A stretch of 11,087 nucleotides of DNA from Granulosicoccaceae bacterium. GTDB lineage: Bacteria; Pseudomonadota; Gammaproteobacteria; Granulosicoccales; Granulosicoccaceae. The notes beneath the pieces are model-generated. The model saw nothing but the letters and a program-made list of their open reading frames with translations, was not told the DNA's origin and ran no database searches. The DNA lies in contig JALZUX010000613.1 of assembly GCA_023301405.1 (NCBI GenBank), positions 1 through 11,087 of the forward strand, in the 5' to 3' direction. How positions within the stretch are numbered: the stretch's first letter is position 1; every line of letters starts with the position of its first letter. Below, piece by piece: positions 6,883-11,087 of the stretch. Both the position numbers and the translations under genes were made by a program.

Positions 6883-6911
6883 TTGCAGCGGCAAAGCAAG
6901 CGACCTATACT
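6883..6911 (+). promoter_or_regulatory. Candidate promoter of gbsR
   Basis: A TTGCAG -35 (6883-6888) and a TATACT -10 (6906-6911, five of six matches) are separated by 17 nt, the ideal distance. The transcript would start near 6918, inside the palindrome that follows, leaving a leader of about 26 nt before the ATG at 6944. Confidence 0.55.
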
Positions 6912-6912
6912 G

Positions 6913-6932
6913 TTTTCAGTAATTACTGAAAA
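6913..6932. promoter_or_regulatory. Perfect 20-bp palindrome, probable GbsR operator
   Basis: TTTTCAGTAATTACTGAAAA is a perfect palindrome starting 2 nt after the -10 box, over the expected transcription start and 11 nt before the gbsR start codon. The flanks add an offset CTGT/ACAG pair. GbsR and other MarR-type winged-helix dimers bind such symmetric sites and commonly repress their own gene, so autoregulation is the natural reading. Binding by this protein is inferred from position and symmetry, not shown. Confidence 0.65.
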
Positions 6933-6943
6933 TACAGAACACC

Positions 6944-7504
6944 ATGGAATTAAGCAGTTCAGTTCAAGCATTTGTGCTCCATTTTGGAGAAATGGGGAGC
7001 CGCTGGGGTATCAACCGCACAGTTGGCCAAATCTATGCTCTACTCTATCTCAGCGACAAGCCAATGAATGCCGAAGAAATCACCGACATTCTGGGGGTCT
7101 CAAGAAGCAACGTCAGCATGGGGTTAAAAGAGTTGCAATCCTGGCGACTAGTCAGATCTCAACACCTGCCCGGTGACCGCAGAGATTACTTCTCAACGCC
7201 GGAAGACATCCTTGAAATCGCGTTGACACTTGTTGAGGAACGACGAAAGCGCGAGCTTGACCCAACCCTGACACTGCTGCGACAAACCTTAATGGAACCC
7301 GCAACCGATCAGGCAGAAAAACACGCGCACGAGCGCATGCAGCAAATGTGCGATCTGATGGAGCAAGTATCTCACTGGTCACACGATCTTCAGAAACTGA
7401 ATCCAAAAGAGCTTCAACGGTTGTTAACGTTGGGCAGCGCAATCCCTAAGCTGTTGCAAATGAAAGGCAAACTCTCGGTCGTCGGCGGCAAAAAGAAAGA
7501 CTGA
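6944..7504 (+). CDS. GbsR/MarR-type winged-helix transcriptional regulator
   Basis: The 186-residue cytoplasmic DNA-binding protein matches the GbsR family (COG1510) closely. The N-terminal FVLHFGEMGSRWGINRTVGQ (10-29) is the family signature. It precedes a helix-turn-helix at about 43-65 (AEEITDILGVSRSNVSMGLK) and a wing around GDRRDYF (77-83). The C-terminal half is helical (about 85-175) and should form the dimer or ligand domain. The basic end GGKKKD is unremarkable. In Bacillus GbsR controls glycine-betaine synthesis and senses choline; many proteobacterial relatives have unknown effectors. No choline, betaine or other osmolyte gene is next to it here. The nearest possible targets are mlaA upstream and the DUF2970/OmpA-like genes downstream. 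The ATG at 6944 lacks a clear ribosome binding site. The perfect palindrome in its promoter suggests autorepression. Confidence 0.88.
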   Translation: MELSSSVQAFVLHFGEMGSRWGINRTVGQIYALLYLSDKPMNAEEITDILGVSRSNVSMGLKELQSWRLVRSQHLPGDRRDYFSTPEDILEIALTLVEERRKRELDPTLTLLRQTLMEPATDQAEKHAHERMQQMCDLMEQVSHWSHDLQKLNPKELQRLLTLGSAIPKLLQMKGKLSVVGGKKKD

Positions 7505-7542
7505 TAGCTGCCAGCCTTCGACATCGAATCCTATCTTTTAAT

Positions 7543-7574
7543 CAACCCGCCCAATTAGTGACGATTGCGGGTTG
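7543..7574 (+). terminator. Hairpin between gbsR and the DUF2970 gene
   Basis: The arms CAACCCGC (7543-7550) and GCGGGTTG (7567-7574) are perfectly complementary. With a two-base bulge the stem can continue through AAT/ATT, leaving an 8-nt loop. It starts 38 nt after the gbsR stop. No run of T follows, so it is not a canonical rho-independent terminator. It may be a weak terminator, a processing or stability hairpin, or an operator for the next gene. Confidence 0.4.
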
Positions 7575-7601
7575 CGATTTATCCCACGCTGCTGATAGAT
7601 T
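7572..7601 (+). promoter_or_regulatory. Candidate extended -10 promoter of the DUF2970 gene
   Basis: TTGCGA (7572-7577) and an extended -10 TGA-TAGATT (7593-7601) are 18 nt apart, placing a transcript start near 7608 and a short leader before the ATG at 7626. The -35 overlaps the right arm of the preceding hairpin. Matches are partial. Confidence 0.3.
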
Positions 7602-7625
7602 GAATCACCAGACGGAATGTTTTTA

Positions 7626-7841
7626 ATGATCGACAAAAACACAAAGCCGAAAGGAACAGGCTTTTTAAATGTAGTTAAAAGCGCAACGTCTGCTGCTTTC
7701 GGCATACAATCTCAGACGAATCGCCAGCGCGACTTCGAGAACGGTAAGCCCATTCATTTTATTATTGCGGGCATTGTGATTACCCTATTCTTTTTACTTG
7801 GCGTTGGACTATTCGTCAAAATAATGCTCGCTACAAGCTGA
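7626..7841 (+). CDS. DUF2970 family single-helix inner-membrane protein
   Basis: This small protein of 71 residues contains the block AAFGIQSQTNRQRDFENGKP (23-42), followed by one hydrophobic helix IHFIIAGIVITLFFLLGVGL (43-62). This is the DUF2970 arrangement as I recall it: 'AFFGVQS..NR.RDF..G.P.HFI' followed by a transmembrane helix. The function of the family is unknown. The basic and polar N-terminal part should be cytoplasmic, with the short C-terminus in the periplasm. I chose the ATG at 7626, which has GACGGA about 9 nt upstream. The in-frame ATG at 7617 directly abuts that ribosome binding site. It lies between gbsR and the OmpA-like gene on the same strand; whether it shares a transcript with either is unclear. 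Confidence 0.8.
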   Translation: MIDKNTKPKGTGFLNVVKSATSAAFGIQSQTNRQRDFENGKPIHFIIAGIVITLFFLLGVGLFVKIMLATS

Positions 7842-7898
7842 CAACCGCGCCACTTTGACACCTGTTAAGTAAGAGCATCCAAACCAAAGCTAACAACC

Positions 7899-9107
7899 TT
7901 GCATCACCGCCATCGGAAACTGCTACTCAATGAAGCAGATCAAATTTCCGCATCTGATAGTAAAGAAAATTCGCGCAGAACCGTTAAGCCATTAAACAGT
8001 CCCTTAACTTCTCACGATAATTGGTTGAATAGTATGCGTTTACTATCCCTTGCGATATTAGGTTTTTTACTGGCGGCAGTCTACTGGGTGGGCGCCACCG
8101 TCTACTCCGAACGGATCGAACAAGACATCACCGAGCGCTCTAGCGCCGCACTGTCTGAGTTTGAACCGGACGTGTCGTTGTCAGTAGACGGACGCGACGT
8201 AACCATTGCAGGTGCAGTTGAATCAGACGAGCACCGACAACAAATCAGAACCGCTGCAAATTCTGTCTGGGGGGTTCGTAAAACAGCCGATGCACTAAAA
8301 ATCAAACCTAAGGCCGTTGTTACGCCGTTTGATTTCAACGCGGATTACGAAAACCAGCGCCTACATATGTCAGGACTTGTCGATACCGACGACACTCTGG
8401 CTATGATAAACAACATTCCTAAGGCTTTACCACCAAGCACCACAATCAGTACCGGCGAAATCGGCACGGGTGCTGCAATACTAACGCGCAGTCCTGAAAA
8501 AGTAGAAACAGGCATCGCCGCTTTGACACAGTTAAATCGAGGCGACCTGAAAATTACGGATGAAGATTTTATTCTAAACGGAATCGTCAGTCACGAGGAT
8601 CGCCGCAATACCATTGAAAAATTGATTGCGACTCGAAAAGAAGCGCTGGAGCCATTGAACGTGAAGCTAAACATCCAAATAGACCCTTACATTGGTATCA
8701 CTTTAGCTTGTCGTGATGCAATGACAATGGCTATGAATGACAACACTCTGAACTACAAAGTAGATTTCTCGAGCATCGAACCTCAATACAACGACCGCCT
8801 GAACCAGATCGCCAATGTAGTTAATGGTGTGTGTGCAGGTCAGGTTACACAGGTACTTGTTGAAAGCCACGCTGATTTTACCGGTGGTGAAGGGTATAAC
8901 CAAGGCCTCAGTGAACGACGCGCAAGCACTGTAGAACAGTACCTTGCAGAGCGCGGAGTTGCTTCAAATCAAATTGCAGCATTCGGCTATGGCGAGTTTC
9001 GACCTGTAGCAAGCAACGAAACAGCAGAAGGACGTGCGCTTAACCGACGAACTGAAATACATCTTTCCATAGAAAACATCCAAATTTCCACTAACGCTGA
9101 AGAATAA
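7899..9107 (+). CDS. Membrane-anchored protein with BON-like region and C-terminal OmpA-like peptidoglycan-binding domain
   Basis: The longest reading is 402 residues from a TTG at 7899; an ATG at 8034 gives 357. Neither has a convincing ribosome binding site, so the start is open. The extra 45 residues are hydrophilic. A transmembrane helix spans about 48-69 (TTG numbering; LLSLAILGFLLAAVYWVGAT). Next comes a BON-like domain (about 75-137, with DVTIAGAVESDEHRQQI), then one or two degenerate BON-like repeats (about 145-262). The C-terminal OmpA-like domain (about 270-391) has SHADFTGG with D326, GLSERRAS with R341, GYGEFRPVA and GRALNRRTEI. D326 and R341 match the Asp and Arg that grip diaminopimelate in peptidoglycan. 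C271 and C312 occur where related domains have a disulfide. The protein should be anchored in the inner membrane with its body in the periplasm. It lies 27 nt from the coiled-coil gene, so the two are probably co-transcribed. Confidence 0.87.
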   Translation: MHHRHRKLLLNEADQISASDSKENSRRTVKPLNSPLTSHDNWLNSMRLLSLAILGFLLAAVYWVGATVYSERIEQDITERSSAALSEFEPDVSLSVDGRDVTIAGAVESDEHRQQIRTAANSVWGVRKTADALKIKPKAVVTPFDFNADYENQRLHMSGLVDTDDTLAMINNIPKALPPSTTISTGEIGTGAAILTRSPEKVETGIAALTQLNRGDLKITDEDFILNGIVSHEDRRNTIEKLIATRKEALEPLNVKLNIQIDPYIGITLACRDAMTMAMNDNTLNYKVDFSSIEPQYNDRLNQIANVVNGVCAGQVTQVLVESHADFTGGEGYNQGLSERRASTVEQYLAERGVASNQIAAFGYGEFRPVASNETAEGRALNRRTEIHLSIENIQISTNAEE

Positions 9108-9134
9108 CCAAAGCCTACCAACGGAGCTACCCGT

Positions 9135-11015
9135 ATGTTTTATCTCATTACCCAGCTACTGCTACTGCTCGCAATAGCATCGCTGCTTAGCGGCGCTATC
9201 GGCTGGTTGTGTCGCCGATTTTTTACAGAAAAAGCGCATCAAAACGAATTGCGTGATCACAAACGTGCTGGACGCCAGCACATAGCAGAAATAGATGATC
9301 TGCGCCGTGAACTTACTGACCGGAATACCCAGGTAGCAGGTCTAAATTCCAAGCTTCACTATAATAAAGCAGCAATGGATGAAGCTGAAGCCCAACGCGC
9401 CTCGCTAATAAGAGACATCGATGAGCTGCATGGCCTTCAAGACCAGCTCCGCTCCGTCGACAACGAGCGCGCAAGGTTGGATCAACATCTGGCCGACGCA
9501 GAAGCTGAGCTGGAGCATGCCACCCGCGCGCATGCTGATAGTGAAGCCGCTCTTCAGCAAGCAATTGCTGACAGAGAGCACCAGCTGACAAATGCATTAA
9601 ACACAGGCGACAGCAAAGATCAGCAGTTGCTGGCTGCAAGTGCCGCCAATGCCGACAAAGAACAGCAACTCAAAGCAGCGCTGAGCTCGAAGGCTGACAA
9701 AGAACAGCAGCTGAAAGATGCAGCAAAAGCACACGCTGAAAAAGATCAGCAGCTGCAAGCTGCAACAGTTCGCGCTGCTGAGAAAGAGGAAAAACTCAGA
9801 GCGGCAGCCACGGTCAATAAGAACCTGGAAGACATCATTGCAAGCCTGAATGATGATATAAAGGCGAAAACTGCCGAGCGCGAAAAAGCGGCTCAACAGC
9901 ATGCCATGCTGACTGCTGATCTAGGCCGACTGGAAAACAGCTTAGCTCAGTCAGAGCAAGCCAGTGATGCAAAGATCAACGATCTGGAAAAATCACTGCG
10001 AACAGAAAAAGACAGCCTGGGTGCAGCGAGCCAGATGATTGCAGCTGGTGAAGAAAAGCTAAAATCAGTTGAGGCCATACTGGCCGAGCGAACTCAAGAG
10101 CGCGACAAACTTGAGCAGCAAAACAACAGCCAGCAGCAGGAAATTGCAGCGCTGCAACGTGAAATCGCCCAAGCACAGAAGAGCGCTGCTGACGCCCAAG
10201 TCGTTAGTCAGAAGGCAGTTGCTGACCTTGAACACAAGCTAGACAAGCAAGCGTCAGTCACTGCAAGTACCGACCGCCAGCTCGCTAGTGAAGCTCAAGC
10301 GAAAGGACAACTACAAAAAGAACTGGACAAACTACACGCTGACCTTCGAGGTGCAAGGTCTCAAGGTGAATCGCAAGGTGTGGCAGCAGCTGGACTTCTT
10401 GAAAAACAGAAACTGGCGACTGCCGATTCAAAAGCTGCCGCAGCCGCAGCTGAGAAACAACTTGCCGAGCTAAAGCGCGAGCACGCTAGTCTTAAGAATG
10501 CAGCAGACCAACGCCTCAACGATCTGCATGGCAGTGAAACTGAAGCGGCCAAATTGGCTGAAAAGATTGCAGCAGCACAGGCCAAGATAACCGACCTTGA
10601 AACCCGCATGGCACAACAAGCCAAGCACGCTGAAGCAGCTGAGCAACAATTGAGACGTGAGCTAGAGCGAAAAGCCAACGCTGTTGACGCTCAGCAAGCG
10701 GAACTACGCGATGCTGCCAGTAATGCACTTGACCTGCAAAATTCTGTGGCTGACTACAAGTCAAACGAAGCCGAGCTTCGAGCCACGATTGAAAAACTGC
10801 AGGTAATGCTGAAGGAAGAAAAGCGTCTAGCCGGTCTAAGCCTGCTATCAAGAATCAAAGAACTTGAAGCAATGCTTGAAGCTGAACGACGTAAAGCTGA
10901 TGAGCTCCATACGATATCTGAAGTAGGTGAAGTTTGGCCGTCGAAGTCCGGCAGTCGTATGATAGCCGCAAATTCTTCATCGGTTACTACTACAAAAACA
11001 GGGACTAGCAAATAA
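9135..11015 (+). CDS. Membrane-anchored long coiled-coil protein
   Basis: This 626-residue protein has no recognised catalytic domain. A single N-terminal hydrophobic helix (about 3-26, LITQLLLLLAIASLLSGAIG) ends in W-L-C-R-R. The arginines and further basic residues suggest that the rest lies in the cytoplasm. Residues 35 to about 585 are almost continuous Ala/Glu/Gln/Lys/Leu-rich sequence of coiled-coil type, with very few Pro or Gly. Five 14-residue repeats occur at 161-230. The last 40 residues are Ser/Thr-rich and probably disordered. The ATG at 9135 is well supported by GGAG at 9123-9126, 8 nt upstream. A continuous coiled coil of about 550 residues would be roughly 80 nm long by the usual 0.15 nm per residue, too long to cross the periplasm upright. 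It follows the OmpA-like gene by 27 nt and ends at a strong terminator. Resemblance to myosin, SMC or filament proteins would be compositional only. Confidence 0.82.
   Translation: MFYLITQLLLLLAIASLLSGAIGWLCRRFFTEKAHQNELRDHKRAGRQHIAEIDDLRRELTDRNTQVAGLNSKLHYNKAAMDEAEAQRASLIRDIDELHGLQDQLRSVDNERARLDQHLADAEAELEHATRAHADSEAALQQAIADREHQLTNALNTGDSKDQQLLAASAANADKEQQLKAALSSKADKEQQLKDAAKAHAEKDQQLQAATVRAAEKEEKLRAAATVNKNLEDIIASLNDDIKAKTAEREKAAQQHAMLTADLGRLENSLAQSEQASDAKINDLEKSLRTEKDSLGAASQMIAAGEEKLKSVEAILAERTQERDKLEQQNNSQQQEIAALQREIAQAQKSAADAQVVSQKAVADLEHKLDKQASVTASTDRQLASEAQAKGQLQKELDKLHADLRGARSQGESQGVAAAGLLEKQKLATADSKAAAAAAEKQLAELKREHASLKNAADQRLNDLHGSETEAAKLAEKIAAAQAKITDLETRMAQQAKHAEAAEQQLRRELERKANAVDAQQAELRDAASNALDLQNSVADYKSNEAELRATIEKLQVMLKEEKRLAGLSLLSRIKELEAMLEAERRKADELHTISEVGEVWPSKSGSRMIAANSSSVTTTKTGTSK
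9615..9824 (+). repeat. Five 42-nt (14-residue) repeats in the coiled-coil gene
   Basis: Units start at 9615, 9657, 9699, 9741 and 9783. Each begins with an AAA-GA(A/T/G) codon pair. The protein units begin KDQQLLAASA, KEQQLKAALS, KEQQLKDAAK, KDQQLQAATV and KEEKLRAAAT. Fourteen residues is two heptads, so duplication preserves coiled-coil register. Codons have diverged between units, so the duplications are older than the repeat in mlaA. Confidence 0.8.
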
Positions 11016-11034
11016 GCTATTACCTAAGCAGTAC

Positions 11035-11065
11035 AAAACGCCGCTTTTAAGCGGCGTTTTTATTT
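11035..11065 (+). terminator. Rho-independent terminator after the coiled-coil gene
   Basis: A GC-rich stem ACGCCGC/GCGGCGT, extendable by flanking A/T pairs to ten base pairs (11035-11044 with 11051-11060), has a TTTTAA loop and is followed by a T-rich tract. It lies 20 nt after the TAA stop. Because A residues flank the left arm, it could also work on the minus strand for a gene to the right of the window. Confidence 0.93.
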
Positions 11066-11087
11066 GTTACCCAGAATTTTTATTGCC

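Noticed and set aside
7855..7860. Perfect TTGACA -35 box before the OmpA-like gene
   Set aside because: No acceptable -10 hexamer is found 15-19 nt downstream, so the match alone does not support a promoter.
9313..9902. Minus-strand open frames within the coiled-coil gene
   Set aside because: Repetitive Ala/Gln/Lys/Glu codons lack stops on the reverse strand; the translations are Leu/Ser/Cys-rich shadows without starts supported by a ribosome binding site.
1..11087. Mobile element, defence island, RNA gene or prophage
   Set aside because: No transposase, integrase, terminal repeats, nuclease/helicase gene sets or tRNA-like cloverleaf were seen; gene content is housekeeping and envelope.

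Overview
The window reads as a chromosomal, housekeeping-plus-envelope stretch of a Gram-negative proteobacterium, most likely a gammaproteobacterium of middling GC content. The evidence is an MlaA/VacJ outer-membrane lipid-asymmetry protein, a DUF2970 protein (a family I know from beta- and gammaproteobacteria), a GbsR-type regulator, an OmpA-like peptidoglycan-binding domain and a rho-independent terminator of standard form. The species cannot be fixed from this sequence. I see no tRNA, rRNA, transposase, integrase, CRISPR array, toxin-antitoxin pair or recognisable defence system.

Left part (1-5561), metabolic and transport genes in mixed orientation. An inositol-monophosphatase-family gene runs off the left edge on the minus strand. 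A Gfo/Idh/MocA oxidoreductase (minus) lies upstream of it, divergent from a HAD-family phosphatase (plus) across a short gap that holds two perfect hairpins. The HAD gene converges on an orphan gene with a methyltransferase-like fold (minus). That gene is divergent from a full-length ABC exporter half-transporter (plus), which converges on a MutT-type Nudix hydrolase (minus).

Middle part (5562-6943), envelope lipid transport. MlaA lies 34 nt upstream of mutT on the minus strand and is probably co-transcribed with it. It has a Sec signal peptide without a visible lipobox and an acidic C-terminal tail of eleven Glu-Leu-Asp triplets. The tail is encoded by a nearly pure 9-nt tandem repeat, the most striking nucleotide-level feature of the window. 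The gap to the next gene holds several inverted repeats and a perfect 20-bp palindrome directly after a promoter -10 box, probably the operator of gbsR.

Right part (6944-11087), all on the plus strand: a GbsR/MarR-type regulator, a DUF2970 one-helix membrane protein, a protein with a TM helix, BON-like region(s) and an OmpA-like domain, and a 626-residue membrane-anchored coiled-coil protein ending at a strong terminator. The last two genes are 27 nt apart and look like one transcription unit. Topology suggests that one partner reaches out to peptidoglycan while the other carries a very long coiled coil in the cytoplasm. This pair, and the repeat-tailed MlaA, are the best candidates for undescribed biology. 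Both interpretations are inference from sequence alone.
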